The notes: generated by a model not told the origin, from the sequence alone. A stretch of DNA of 64,000 nt from Delphinapterus leucas (GCF_002288925.2 NW_022098000.1:5490510-5554509), one strand, 5' to 3'. Shown: positions 11,041-23,169, counted from the stretch's first letter. Made by a program: numbers and translations.

Positions 11041-12888
11041 GTGGTGTGGTGACACTCTGGTGTCAGCAGACCCTCCAGTCACATGCATGAAATCCAGCAG
11101 CCCTTCCAATGCTCTCCTTACGTCTCCCTGTTCACCTGTAAACAGCAGTTCAGACAGCTCTGTGCTTCCATTCAGCATATATTTATTGATTGCCTATGAC
11201 ATGTTTCTTTTAAAGTAATGTGGCTACTTGGTTAATTTCAGTGCGGCTGTTTTAAACCGCTCCAGTCAGAGCCGACTTAATCAGCAATCTAAGCTGTGGA
11301 TGAGATGAGTTCCTTTTTCAGCATTGGCAGGCTGTTTGCAGCAAGTGAAGACGCCTCAGCTTCATGCCAACTGTGGGCAAATACTTCGGGTTCTCAATCC
11401 ATAATGTTCGAGAAATTCAGAGGAGATAGCCAGGTTGAGGCTCGGGGATGATCTGTGCTTGCCAAACTCTGTCCTGCTGCGTGTCTCAGCTCTCTCTCCA
11501 TCACAGATATCATTTGCTGGAGAGGAAAGGCCTCGTGTGGGGTCTGTCATGGTGTCTGTTAGTAGGGGCCCTGTTCAGTCTGATCTGCTCCTTTGAACCG
11601 AGCGCCCTCCTTGCTGCTCTTGTGGGTACAGACCTGGGTCTGCTCCACGCAGGGTTTTTAGATACTCAAAGCTGCCACTGAGATCACCACTTAGTAAAGC
11701 TCCAATCTATGGAATTATGCTAAAGTGGGCCCCTTCGTAACTCAGGCAAAAGAAAAGTGAAGCCTGTTAACAGGCCTGAAGGAAAAAAATATGAAATCTT
11801 CACCAACTCCTCAAAACCTAAAAAAATGTGGTTGTTTTATTCCACCCAGGAAACCGGACTTAGTCAAGTGTAGGACTAGTTCTGCTCCCTTGGGATTATC
11901 ATTTTAAGATTCTTCAGCTGGACAGGTGCAAAGTCATTCATCCAGCTTGGCTCGCTTCCAAATGGCAAAAGCCTCGTCTAGACTTTGAACATCTTCAGCG
12001 GCCATTTGCTGACATTTCTGCTCATTTCCACACAAGCAAGGATGGAATTCCAAGCCCACGTCCCAAGTTCACTCCTCACGTCGGTCACGTGAGTGATTGC
12101 AGCTATACTGGAAAGTCATCAACTTGTCATGGCTTGAGTGGCTCACAGAAACTCCTGACACCCCAGATGTCACCCTCCAATACTCCCAAGACAATAGCTA
12201 GACTAGCAGAGTAATAGGGTATCAGGTAAATGCTTTCTTTCCTGTTGCAGGGAAGTATGCTAAAGCCCAGAGAAGGGGGGAAAGGCACCATCACATCCAG
12301 CAGCGGGAGCCAGCCACGTCCCCGTAGGGTTGATGGAGAAGCACCAATTCCAGAACCAGCAACTCTGCCCCCCAATCCACCCATGGAAGAGCCACATGAG
12401 AAAAGGTTTTTGAAAGTGTTATTTGGAAGTCTCTATCATGTCACAGTCTGGTCAGCCTTTTAAATGGAATCATAAAGCCCTAGCCACCTCCACGTCACCT
12501 GTGCCCTGAGAGTAATTCCGCAGAGGCCTGCAAAGGGACAGCTGAGTGTGCGGTGAGGTTAGCAGCTATGTGTGGAGTGAGGGCTAGAGGGCCTGGTTAC
12601 ACTGAACTGTAGCCAGGTGGGGCAGACGCCAGCAGGCCAGGCTGGCAGGAGAAGAAGGACTGACCTGAACTCAGTAATCTCAGTGCACAGGTTACATGAG
12701 CATTTCTGCCCCTTAGTAAGAAGCACATGGCTCCTTGTAAGACAAATGTATCTCCAGCAAACCAATTTTGGCAAATAGAAGGCATTTATTCATTTAAAAA
12801 GTACACCAGTCAATTATGCTGTGTGATAACAATTATGTAGAAGAAGCTGTGCAAGTATATCTTGTCATACATTTTCAAAAGTTGTAAA
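11041..12888. other. Intergenic sequence, no gene supported
   Basis: A short frame after a pyrimidine-AG at 12249-12250 reads as proline-rich sequence to about 12403. Its donor (AAAAG/gttttt) is poor and no partner exon is evident. The remaining sequence is unassigned. Confidence 0.45.
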
Positions 12889-12948
12889 GTGTTTTTATTG
12901 AAGTATAGTTGATTTACAATGTTTCAGGTGTACAGCAAAGTGATTCAG

Positions 12949-12993
<45 letters not shown>

Positions 12994-13064
12994 TCTATTC
13001 TTTTTCAGATTCTTTTCCATTACTGGTTATAACAAGATATTGAACACAGTTCCTCTTGTCATAA
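12889..13064 (-). mobile_element. L1 3' end fragment with (TA)n
   Basis: Starts 'ttttattgaagtatagttga', the reverse complement of the L1 3' terminus, and continues through 'gattcttttccattactggt'. An AT microsatellite (about 12950-12989, 20 units) sits inside it. Confidence 0.85.
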
Positions 13065-13176
13065 CTTTGTATGGTGACAGAGGGTAACTATACTCGTGGT
13101 GATCATATGTAAAAATATTGAATCACTATGTTGTACACCTGAAACTAATATAATACCGTAAGTCTGCAATACTTCA
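13065..13176 (+). mobile_element. Older L1 3' end fragment
   Basis: 'actatgttgtacacctgaaa' followed by 'taatataataccgtaagtc' and an A-rich tail matches an L1 3' terminus. The younger L1 at 13196-14880 inserted into its A-tail. Confidence 0.75.
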
Positions 13177-13195
13177 ATTTAAAAAAAGATTTTAG

Positions 13196-14880
13196 AACAA
13201 AAAATTTCACAATTTGTATGGAAACACAAAAGACCCCAAATAGCCAAAGCAATCTTGAGAAAGAAAACCACAGCTGGAGGAATCAGGCTCCCTGACTTCA
13301 AACTATACTACAAAGCTACTGGCACAAAAACAGAAATATAGATCAGTGGAACAGGATAGAAAGCCCAGAGATAAACCCACGCACATATGGTCACCTTATC
13401 TTTGATAAAGGAGGCAGGAAGGTACAGTGGAGAAAGGACAGCCTCTTCAATAAGTGGTGCTAGGAAAACTGGACAGCTACATGTAAAAGAATGAAATTAG
13501 AACACTCCCTAACACCATACACAAAAATAAAATCAAAATGGATTAAAGACCTAAATGTAAGGCCAGACACTATAAAACTCTTAGAGGAAAACATAGGCAA
13601 AACACTATATGACATAAATCACAGCAAGATCCTTTTTGACCCACCTCCCAGAGAAAGGGAAATAAAAACAAAAATAAACAAATGGGACCTAATGAAACTT
13701 AAAAGCTTTCACACAGCAAAGGAAACCATAATCCAGATGAAAAGATAACACTCAGAATGAGAGAAACTATTTGCAAATGAAGCAACTGACAAAGGATTAA
13801 TCTCCAAAATTTACAAGCAGCTCATGCAGCTCAATATCACAAAAACAAACAACCCAATCCAAAAATGGGCAGAAGAGCTACATAGACATTTCTCCAAAGA
13901 AGATATACAGATTGCCAATAAACGCATGAAAGGATGCTCAACATCACTAATCATTAGAGAATTGCAAATCAAAACCATGGGGTATTACCTCACACCAGTC
14001 AGAATGGCCATCATCAAAAAAATCTACAAACAATAAACGCTGGAGAGGGTGTGGAGTAAAGGGAACCCTCCTGCACTGTTGGTGGGAATGTAAATTGATA
14101 CAGCCACTATGGAGAACAGGATGGAGGTTCCTTAAGAAAAACTGAAAATAGGACTACCATATGATGCAGCAGTCCCACTACTGGGCACATACCCTGAGCA
14201 AACCATATATATATGTTCATTGCAGCACTCTTTACAATAGCCAGGGCATGTCTAATAACCTAAATGTCCATCCACAGATGAATGGATAAAGAAGATGTGG
14301 CACATATATACAATGGAATATTACTCAGCCATAAAAAGAAACGAAATTGAGTTATTTGTAGTGAGGTGGATTGACCTAGAGTCTGTCATACAGAGTGAAG
14401 TAAGTCAGAAAGAGAAAGACAAATACCGTGTGCTAACACATATATATGGAATCTAAAAAAAAACGATTCTGAAGAACCTAGGGGCAGCACAGGAATAAAG
14501 ATGCAGACGTAGAGAATGGACTTGAGGACACGGGGCTGGGGGTGGGGGGAAGGGTAAGCTGGGACAAAGTGAGAGAGTGGCATGGACATATATACACTAC
14601 CAAATGTAAAATAGATAGCTAGTGGAAAGCAGCCGCATAGCACAGGGAGATCAGCTTGGTGCTTTGTGTCCACGTAGAGGGGTGGGATCGGGAGGGTGAG
14701 AGGGAGACGCAAGAGGGAGGAGATATGGGGATATATGTATATGTATAGCTGATTCACTTTGTTGTAAAGCAGAAACTAACACACCCTTGTAAAGCAATTA
14801 TACTCCAATAAAGATGTAAAAAAAAAAAAAGACCTTGTAAGGCAAACTTTCAACCAATAAAAAATAAATACATAAATAAA
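13196..14880 (+). mobile_element. 5'-truncated L1 LINE, ORF2 3' part and 3' UTR
   Basis: Open stretches at 13491-13748 and 13824-14036 encode the C-terminal part of L1 ORF2p, for example KIKSKWIKDLNVRPDTIKLL and [20 protein letters not shown]. They are separated by stops and frameshifts, so the protein is dead. A poly(A) run at about 14818-14830 is followed by 50 extra bases and a second A-rich tail. A near-perfect TSD, AATTTAAAAAAAGATTTTA (13177-13195) against AATTTAAAAAGATTTTA (14881-14897), brackets the whole unit. Confidence 0.88.
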
Positions 14881-15279
14881 AATTTAAAAAGATTTTAATA
14901 AAGGAACGAAAATTGATACAAGTAAAATAATATAATAGTAATAGTTGCCCTTGTTTGTTGGGGTAATTTTTTTCTACATTTCTAATTTTCTTGATTTCAT
15001 ACTTGTTAGTTTTGTAGCTTTAAAGAGAAACTAAATAAATGAGTTTTGTAAAAAGAAGGCTTAATAACTCCAAAGACAATCAATTAAATTATTAGGGCTT
15101 ATGAGCCTAGTAAGATTTATATTTAGGAGATAAATATATTTAAATCAGTAGCTGTCATAAACTGTTAATAATCAATTAGAATGATGACATATCTCTCTAA
15201 CTGTATCAGGAAGAAACTTAACAATAAATGTGCAAGATCTATGTTTGTGAAGAAAATATTAAAATATATATGAATAACA

Positions 15280-16610
15280 TACATGAATAAATGGAGAGAC
15301 AGGCCTTGTTTCTGCATGGAGCACTAAATACTATAAAAATATCAATTCCACTCACATTAATGGATTAAAATGCAATTTCAGTAAAAATTCCAATAAGACT
15401 GCTTTAGAACCTGCCATGGGAATTCTAAATCCATCTGGAAAAAAGTAGAGAAGAAATTTGTTTAAAAAAAGAAGAAGAAAAATGAAAAATAAACTTTCTA
15501 GAAGTTCTATGAAACCACAGAAATTATGGCAGCTTGGACAGTCACACAAATGAAAAAAGGGATGAAAAGAGGAATCAGATTATATCTGTGGGGTTGATTA
15601 TATGATAAAGGAGATATTTCAAATTCAGAAGGCCTGTTCGATGCTGAGGATGGAATTTGAAAATAAAAGAAACGAAGTATTGTGGGTAATCCCGAACAAA
15701 CTTTTTGGTCAACCCAATAAGAGCTCAACTTTAAGTCATAAGTAGAATATGTATTTTGCGCATGAACTAATGATCAGATGGATTAATAAATGACAAATCT
15801 ATGCAAGTAGTAGATGGAAAAACCAGGGATATATTTTATAATCTTGTGATGAGGAAGTCTTTCTTAAACAAGAAGTAAAACTCAGAAGTCATGAAAGACA
15901 ATTGACAGACCTCATTATATAGAAAGGGAACACGTCTGTGAACCATTGTCAAACAGACTGAAAAATGAACTATAGTCTAGAAGGAAAATACTTGTAACAT
16001 ATAGTAGACAAAAGATTACTGTAAAAAGATAAGCAACCAAACAGCTAAAGAGATAAAGGCCATAGACAGGCAATCCCAAGAAGATATCCTTAAGTCTAAC
16101 AGACATTCATCTTCATGCCTTCATCATGATGTGCAAATTAAGACATCCATGGGAGCCACTTTTCACATATCAGATCGGTTAATCTTGAAAATATTGATAA
16201 TACCCATTAATTGCAAGGTGGTAGGGAGAAGGGGCACTTTTATATGAGATGATGCGTATGTAATTTGGTGAGCCTTTTAGAGATGTAATTTGGAGGGCAA
16301 TTTGAGAAGAGCTATTTAAATAACCCAGCAATTCCACGTCTACAAGTCTGTCCTACAGAACATCATGCACACGTGCCCATGGATGTGTGCACACAGTATT
16401 ATCTGTAAAACAGAAAAATTAGAGTTAACTGAATGCCCCCCTTATGAGGGGTTGGTGAGATGAATTATGGCTCAACCACGCTGTAGAATACAGCACCATG
16501 TCGATAAGGACGAAGTAGGTCTACAGGTACTGACGATGGAAGAGGCTCATGACATGCTGAGTTAGAAAATTGTGGCATACGTGTGTGCAGGGATAGCTTG
16601 ATTTTTTAAA
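15280..16610 (+). mobile_element. Old L1M-type LINE fragment
   Basis: Diverged ORF2-derived sequence: 'tgcaatttcagtaaaaattc' early, 'acccagcaattccacgtcta' at about 16325, and 'tgaattatggctcaaccacg' later. The order is that of ORF2 and 3' UTR in plus orientation. Heavily mutated. The stretch 14898-15279 before it is AT-rich and unassigned. Confidence 0.7.
15687..15722. mobile_element. Mariner-like terminal inverted repeat, single end
   Basis: The reverse complement reads ATTGGGTTGACCAAAAAGTT then TGTTCGGGAT. This is very close to the terminal repeat of the artiodactyl/cetacean mariner family as I recall it. Only one end is visible, inside the old L1. Confidence 0.5.
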
Positions 16611-17013
16611 AAAAAATTCTTTATACTATGTGAAGAATGGAGGATTCTTTTATTTTATAAACTTTCATAGTTTCAAGTTAGATTACTCTTATCTTTTTAG
16701 AACACTTGCTTAACTGAAGTATTCAAAACTAAGCATCGCTAGAGCAGTCCACTTCTCAATGTTCTTGCCCTCCCTAGCGGCCCAGGCTACTCATCACTTC
16801 TACTCTGTTCACAAAAGAGCCCTGGAAAGCTTTTAGAACATAGTGACTGCCTGGGCTCCATCTCGAGCAAGTAAGTCAGAATCTCAGGGGTAGATCTGAG
16901 GCATCTCAAAGCATGGTCTGCAGACCAGCAGCATCACCAGCCTCTGAGAGCTTGTTAGTCATGCAGAATCTCAGGCCCCACTGCAGGCCTTTGCCAGCAA
17001 AATACGCATTTCA

Positions 17014-17488
17014 AGAGAACTATACTCAATATCCTATGATAAACCATAATGGAAAAGAATATTTTAAAAAGAATATATGTGTAATTGAATCACTTTGCTG
17101 TACAACAGAAATTAACACAACATTGTAAATCAACTACACTTCAATTAAAAATATATACATTAGGGGCTTCCCTGGTGGCGCAGTGGTTGAGAATCTGCCT
17201 GCCAATGCAGGGGACACGGGTTCGAGCCCTGGTCTGGGAAGATCCCACATGCCACGGAGCAGCTAAGCCCGTGAGCCACAACTACTGAGCCTGCGCGTCT
17301 GGAGCCTGTGCTCTGCAACAAGAGAGGCCACAATAGTGAGAGACCCACGCACCGTGATGAAGAGCGCCCCCCCCGCCACAACTAGAGAAAGCCCTCGCAC
17401 AGAAATGAAGACCCAACACAGCCATACATACATACATACATACATAAAATAAATATTTTTTTAAAAAATATATATATATACATTAAAA
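17014..17488 (+). mobile_element. L1 3' end inserted in MER5A
   Basis: A short L1 3' terminus ('tgaatcactttgctgtacaa', 'ttgtaaatcaactacacttc') is flanked by the 15-bp TSD AAAATACGCATTTCA at 16999-17013 and 17489-17503. The A-rich tail of this L1 holds a later SINE. Confidence 0.9.
17163..17472 (+). mobile_element. CHR SINE, long form, in an L1 tail
   Basis: Starts GGGCTTCCCTGGTGGCGCAG and is longer than the common form, with a second segment ending in CATA repeats. TSD ATATATACATTA at 17151-17162 and 17473-17484. Confidence 0.9.
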
Positions 17489-17564
17489 AAAATACGCATT
17501 TCACGTCGTACACCCTGGGTGATCCCTGGGCACATTAGAGTTTGAGAGGCACTGACTATTCCAC

Positions 17565-17710
17565 TCATTGGCCTAGAGTAAATGACTTAATCTCTGCAAA
17601 CTCCACCTTCCTCTATTGTAAAATGGGGGAAAATCATATCTGTGAAACCTGAAGAACTGTCACATGCCCGGGCTCCTGCCAGGCACATGGTAGAGACTCA
17701 GGAAATGTGG
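17565..17710 (+). repeat. MIR SINE fragment
   Basis: 'cctctattgtaaaatggggg' and 'tgccaggcacatggtagaga' match plus-strand MIR landmarks. Confidence 0.75.
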
Positions 17711-20700
17711 GTTTCTTAAGCTGGCTGCTTCCAACTTTGTACCTGAAAGTGGGGGCTTGCTCAAGCGACCTCCACCTGCCAACTCAGCAGAGCATCCACG
17801 CTTTCCGGTCCCTGAGATGTGCAGGCCACGCTCGGGATGCACAGAGGCTCTCGGCAGTGGCTGTCCTCCAGCACACCCTGGCTTCTGCTCCCACAGGTTC
17901 AACCGTGTGTTTACCAAGAGGCAGCTGGGTGTGTCCCCAAGCCTGTTCATGCCAGAACTACCTGTTACGGAATTTAATAATTTAATTAAATAATTTAATT
18001 AAATATTATGTGAAGCAATTGAAATATTAGTGCAAAAAGAAGGTTGTTATTTCTATGAAATGCTAACTTGAATGCTTTCTAAAACACAGTTAAATGCAAG
18101 CTTCTAAAACTGGGTGTGGATGAGACAACTGTATAAGACAAGAGAAAAGAAATCATATACATTTATAACTATATTTAGGTCTCCTTGCAAGTTTCTCAAA
18201 ATTTTCAATCCAGTATAAGGAAACCAAAATTGGAACTCACAATCAATGTTTTGTGGGTGAGTTAAAGAAAGATCTATTCACCTGTGCTCACACGAAAGAC
18301 CTTGGCTGTACATTGAAAAATTGGGGGTGAGTGTACATTTTTAAGTTTCAAGTGTAAATAAGATGCTTCAGGAATTGATAGGCATCTCTTGAAGGGTTTT
18401 GCAAGTGGTCTGGTTAGGAAGGCTTGGTGCTCAATAGGGTACAAAGAGAAACTTTGGGGTCTGCTCCCCAGCCTCTGCAGCTTTGCACTGGCTGCATGGG
18501 CTGGTTCTTTCCCTGTCCTTGTGTGAAGTCTCAAACAGCCACCCTTGGGTGGGTGGTAATGTCCTGAGGTCACCTTTGGTCTTTAGGAAAGCCTTGTTTT
18601 ATTAATTAATAATGTTCGGTTTAGTATAATAATCAAATTCCAAAATTTTTCCCTTCCCTGAGCTGAGGCCTGATTTAGGCCAAGAAGCCTGGAGTGGGAG
18701 TCCTGGGGGTCAGGGGCACAGGGGCCATCAGGGCAGGCGGGCATCTTTCCTCTTCCACTGCCTTCCGTCACTAGCTGCCTTTCCCACCCCTCCATGTTGG
18801 GCCCAGGGCAAGAGGGTAAGGACGAAGGGCACAGTCTTCTATGCATGGTGCCTCTGGTCTGGAGCTGCTGCTCATTGGACTTGTCACTCAGGGCTGACTC
18901 TTTTACAAGGTGCTTCCCTCATAAGAATCCCCACTGGGAACTCCATGATGACAGTGTAACTCCTCGGCCTGCCCACTTTCACCAGCACTCAACCCTCAGG
19001 CTTCTATTTTGAAGAACCCTCTAGAAAGCCTTTTCTTTGGGCAATCCTTCTTAAGAAAAGAAGGCTCCAGGCCAGGTCCCTCCCAAGAACTCACACAATC
19101 AATCAGAAAAGCATTTACCTCCTTGTTGGAAAAAGTACAGCTTGCTCCCAGTGCTATTACTTAACTGCAGCTCCAGCCACAATAGCCTCATGGAGAGTCA
19201 GACACCCAGGGAGTTCAAGCACAGTTTTACAGGTTATAAACATTGTCATCTCTGTGAATGGGACCTGTAGACTTGTACAGTGTGCAACCTAAACAGCCAT
19301 CCTCAGAGTTCAGACACTAGTCCACTGAATTCCAGAGGACACAGATCAAGCACCTGAAGTGACTCCCTCAAAGCCTTTCTCACTTGGATTGAGAAGGGAG
19401 GACACACACTTCTCCCCCTCCCCCCAAAAGGGAAAATGCCATAGCTCTCCCAAGAACTTCCTTCAGAGGAATCCTCTCTCTTTGCTCTCTTTTCTCTTCT
19501 ACTCAACCTCCTAGCTCCATCTTAAATTACTTCCAAGGGTCACAGAAACAGTTTTTGTTTTTGTTTTTATGACAATGTAGCTAATGAGAAAAATGAGAAG
19601 CTAATCTTTGGGGTCTTGTTTAATCTTGTTTCAGTCTTGCTTTATTCTAGAGCTAGTGGGTTATTAATACAAGCAAATCCCTAGAATGACAAACTTTCTT
19701 GAGCATTGATCAGGTATCAGGCACCATGCTGGGTACAGAGATTCAAAAAAAAAAAAGGACACTACAAGGACCTTGTCCTCCAGGGTCACATAGGCTAGGG
19801 AGGGGAAAACCACGTTAGTATAATGTGGCAGGTGTCACGAGACAAAGCTATACCCGTGGCATTGCAGGAACATGGAAGAAGGCACATAGAACAGCCTGGG
19901 AGATGGGTGGGAAAGAGGCAGGCAGGCACGTCAGGGAAGGGGTCGATGAAAAGAAGGTTACTGATGGAGAAGATATGCTATCAAAACTTGTTGATAAAGA
20001 AACTTATATTATTTTAACGCTGTGTGGCCACAGGACTCAGTATCTCACTTTTATTAAGCCAAACGCTGCCAGGAAAGCAAGTTCTCTGATTAACAGGCGT
20101 CTACATTTTAGAAGGTGGACTCTTCAATGGTGCCACCACAAATGAGAGCTGGTCCTCGAGGCTTTCATGTGTATACTGTTTTCATTATTTGACACCAAAA
20201 GGCAGCCCTCAGTGACTATACGCTTACAGTCGGAGAACTCGTGCTCTGTGTTTTGCAAACTGCCTCATACTTTCAGAAGTGCTTGCAATGTTCATGTTTT
20301 CTCCTTTCCAAGTGTGTCTTATCCAAAACAGTGCTGCCACCTTTAAAATGTCACAACAGAGCATATGGCTCGCAAGTGTCCACTTACGTCAAGAAGCTCT
20401 TAACTATATTGAGCACAGCTCCAGCACAGCTGGCATTTCTAGAAGTTATTGGGACGAGCAGTGGGAACTCACTGGGTTAGCTGCAGTCTCCACGAAAGTT
20501 TCTACTTCACTGATGGACCTCATGTTTATTTTCCGGAAGTCAGAGTTTGATGGGAACTCTGAACACATCTGTGCTGCGGGCCTGAACTTATCTTAGCCAG
20601 GGCTTCCTGCTTCAAACCTACACGTGTCTGAATAATAAAACATCTCCCTTTGGTTCCCCTTGAAAAGGCAATGCTTGGAGTCTATTATCTGGAAATTCTT

Positions 20701-20800
20701 GGCCTGTGGCCTCTGCTCATTCTGTGCGTCCCAGTTGTTCGCAGAGTCACTAACAGCTCCTCTTGCAGGCAGGTTCCACCTCCCACAATAAAGATGGAGA
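17711..20800. other. Intergenic sequence, no gene supported
   Basis: 3.1 kb without an exon that I would defend. It contains a doubled 13-bp AT motif at 17977-18008 and weak old-repeat traces at about 19690-19800. Short frames at 19825-20145 and 20279-20596 have no recognisable product and lack paired splice sites. Confidence 0.5.
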
Positions 20801-20805
20801 CAATG

Positions 20806-20915
20806 TGGGGGGTGGGGGTGGGATGAACCGGGAGATTGGGATTGACATATATACACTACTATGTATAAAATAGATAACTAATGAGAACCTGCTATATAAA
20901 TAAATAAATAAATCT
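20806..20915 (+). mobile_element. L1 3' UTR fragment
   Basis: 'tgacatatatacactactat' and 'aaaatagataactaatgaga' followed by a TAAA-rich tail match the L1 3' UTR seen elsewhere in the window. Confidence 0.75.
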
Positions 20916-20935
20916 TTTTTACAAAAGAGATGGAG

Positions 20936-21140
20936 GGGCTTCCCTGGTGGCACAGTGGTTGAGAGTCCGCCTGCCGATGCAGGGGACACGGGTTCGTGCC
21001 CTGGTCCGGGAAGATCCCACATGCCGCGGAGTGGCTGGGCCCGTGAGCCATGGCCGCTGAGCCTGCGCGTCCGGAGCCTGTGCTCCGCAAAGGGAGAGGC
21101 CACAACAGTGAGAGGCCCGTGTACTGCAAAAAAAAAAAAA
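20936..21140 (+). mobile_element. CHR SINE
   Basis: Full-length, GGGCTTCCCTGGTGGCACAG to an A-tail. TSD AAGAGATGGAG at 20925-20935 and 21141-21151. Confidence 0.94.
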
Positions 21141-21273
21141 AAGAGATGGAGACAGCATTGCTGTTCCCTGTGACCCGTCCACGAACAAGCACGTCCTTCT
21201 CAGTGAGGACAAGTGGATTAACTCTGGTGTGGCCCAGACATCAGCTGAGGTCTCCAGGCCTTTTTGATATTTA

Positions 21274-21674
21274 TTTATTTATTTATTTTTGGCTGCGTTG
21301 GGTCTTCGTTGCTGCACAAGGACTTTCTCTAGTTGTGGCGAGCGGGGGCTACTCTTCATTGCAGTGCGTGGGCTTCTCGTTGCAGTGGCTTCTCTTGCTG
21401 CAGAGCACGGGCTCTAGGCACACGGGCTTCAGTAGTTGCAGCATGTGGGCTCAGTAGTTGCAGCACTCAGACCCTAGAGCACGCAGGCTTAAGTAGTTGC
21501 AGCGTGTGGGCTCAGTAGTTGTAGCTTGCAGGCTCTAGAGCGCAGGCTCAGTAGTTGTGGTGCACGGGCTTAGCTGCTCTGCGGCATGTGGGATCTTCCC
21601 AGACCAGGGATCAAACCCGTGTCCCCCGCACCAGCAGGCAAACTCCCAACCACTGTGCCACCAGGGAAGTCCCC
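21274..21674 (-). mobile_element. CHR SINE, expanded internal repeats
   Basis: Reverse-oriented long-form SINE. It ends in 'gtgccaccagggaagtcccc' and begins with a TTTA-rich tail. TSD TGATATTTA at 21265-21273 and 21675-21683. It is about twice the common length because an AGTAGTTG-bearing block recurs about six times between 21430 and 21560. Confidence 0.9.
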
Positions 21675-21683
21675 TGATATTTA

Positions 21684-22213
21684 AATAAAATTGGCTTGAC
21701 CTCTCAAATTCACTGCCATTGGGAAGTTCCATGCCCTCACCTGCATTTCAGGGACTGGCCCAAGGCCTTAGGCTTGTGTTTGTCACCTCCGACCCCAAGT
21801 GACCCCTCTGTTGGACATTCCATCACAGCCTATCTCCATAGCTCTCCTGTCATCTCTGCCCACCTGGGTGACCCTTCATTGATTTCCGCTCAAAACACGC
21901 ACCCAGTGTTTATGGAGAGCAGGCTTTACCAAAACTTCTGTGCCATGGAGAGTCCTCACCCCGCAGAATGCAAACCACTGAAAACAGATCATGAGGCTCT
22001 TTTGCTGTTCCAGGTACTTCAGCCACTGGCCATCAGAAAGTCCTCCAGGGCTCCTTTTCCCCCACAGACTCCAGTTCATGTTGTGCAGCTCAGCTCTCGT
22101 CTCCCTGACTCCCCATCTTCCAGACGGCCTGCTTCCAGCTTCTCGCTTCTCCTCGTTTCATGAGCTCCTGAGCTAGTAAACCACATAACTAAAGAGGAAG
22201 GGAGTCTATTAAA
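21684..22213. other. Intergenic sequence, nothing recognised
   Basis: An open frame at 21696-22163 (+, 155 codons) has no recognisable domain and no splice context. I treat it as chance. Confidence 0.45.
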
Positions 22214-22403
22214 GGGGGGATGGGGAGGAGAGGGATAAATTAGGAGTTTGGAATTAACAGAGACATACTCCTATATATAAAATAGATAATCAACAAGGAC
22301 CTACTGTATAGCACAGGGAACTATACTCAATATCGTGTAATAATCTATAATGGAAAAGAAGCTGAAAAAGAATATGATAATGTATGTATGTATGTGTATG
22401 TGC

Positions 22404-22442
<39 letters not shown>

Positions 22443-22520
22443 AAACTGAATCACTCTGGTGTACACCTGAAACTAATACAACATTGTAAATCAACTATAC
22501 TTCAATTAAAAAAAAAAAGA
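22214..22520 (+). mobile_element. L1 3' end with TG/TA microsatellite
   Basis: Has the L1 landmarks 'tactgtatagcacagggaac' and 'ttgtaaatcaactatacttc'. A compound (TGTA)n(TG)n(TA)n microsatellite at 22379-22442 has expanded inside it. Followed by an A-rich tail. Confidence 0.88.
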
Positions 22521-22744
22521 AAGAAAATTTAAAAAAAGAAAACATTATATAAAAAAAAAATTAGATCCCGTGCAGCTCAGGGAATCACTGTTGGAAGACC
22601 AGAGAAACAGGCCAGGGAAAGGAAAGAGCAAACGGGGGCTTTGCAGCCAGAGCCACAGCCAAGAAGAGATTCAGTCACCACAGCTGCCCCCACAGAACCG
22701 TGGAAGCCACAGCTGGATGTCCCAAAGCCTCCAGCTCTTGATCC

Positions 22745-22915
22745 CGAGGCTACTCAAAGTGTGGTCCTTGGACCAGCAACATCAGCATTACCTGTGAGCT
22801 AGTTAGAAAGGCAGCATCTCGGGCCCCACTCTAGATGTACCTGGTCAGAATTGCTATCTAACAAGGTTCCCAGGTAATTCCTGTATCCATTAAAATTTGA
22901 GAAGCAGCATTCTAG
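22745..22915. mobile_element. MER5A-type hAT transposon
   Basis: 'ctcaaagtgtggtccttgga', 'cagcatctcgggccccact' and 'aaaatttgagaagcagcatt' occur in MER5A order, with near-matching ends. Confidence 0.85.
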
Positions 22916-23169
22916 ATGGCTTCCTACTGAGAGTAGGAATTGAGAACTGGCTAAGTGATCAGAGCTATAATATACAGCAGATACATATACTTTGGGGACC
23001 ATGGGTTATTGTCCAGTGATTCTTTCAGCTATAAAAGCTTTTATAAAAGACACGTTTTAGCTAGAGAGTCCCTGTGAATTGTTGTAGGAGACAACTAGGA
23101 TGAGTAAAAAGCAAAATATCACAATACTTTTCATCTTTGTAATTTATTGTGTAGTCAGCATTATATTTT

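Larger units (their letters stand above)
16905..17560. mobile_element. MER5A-type hAT transposon fragment, interrupted
   Basis: Left part 16905-17013 has 'gcatggtctgcagaccagca' and 'cagaatctcaggccccactg'. Right part 17504-17560 has 'agagtttgagaggcactg'. Together they follow the MER5A consensus. The gap between them is exactly the L1 plus SINE insertion described next. Confidence 0.8.

Noticed and set aside
12251..12403. Proline-rich coding exon
   Set aside because: The acceptor is plausible, but the donor is weak, no phase-matched partner was found, and low-complexity Pro/Ser text is easily produced by chance.
13491..14036. Stand-alone genes of about 70-85 codons
   Set aside because: They are broken pieces of L1 ORF2p within a 5'-truncated L1.
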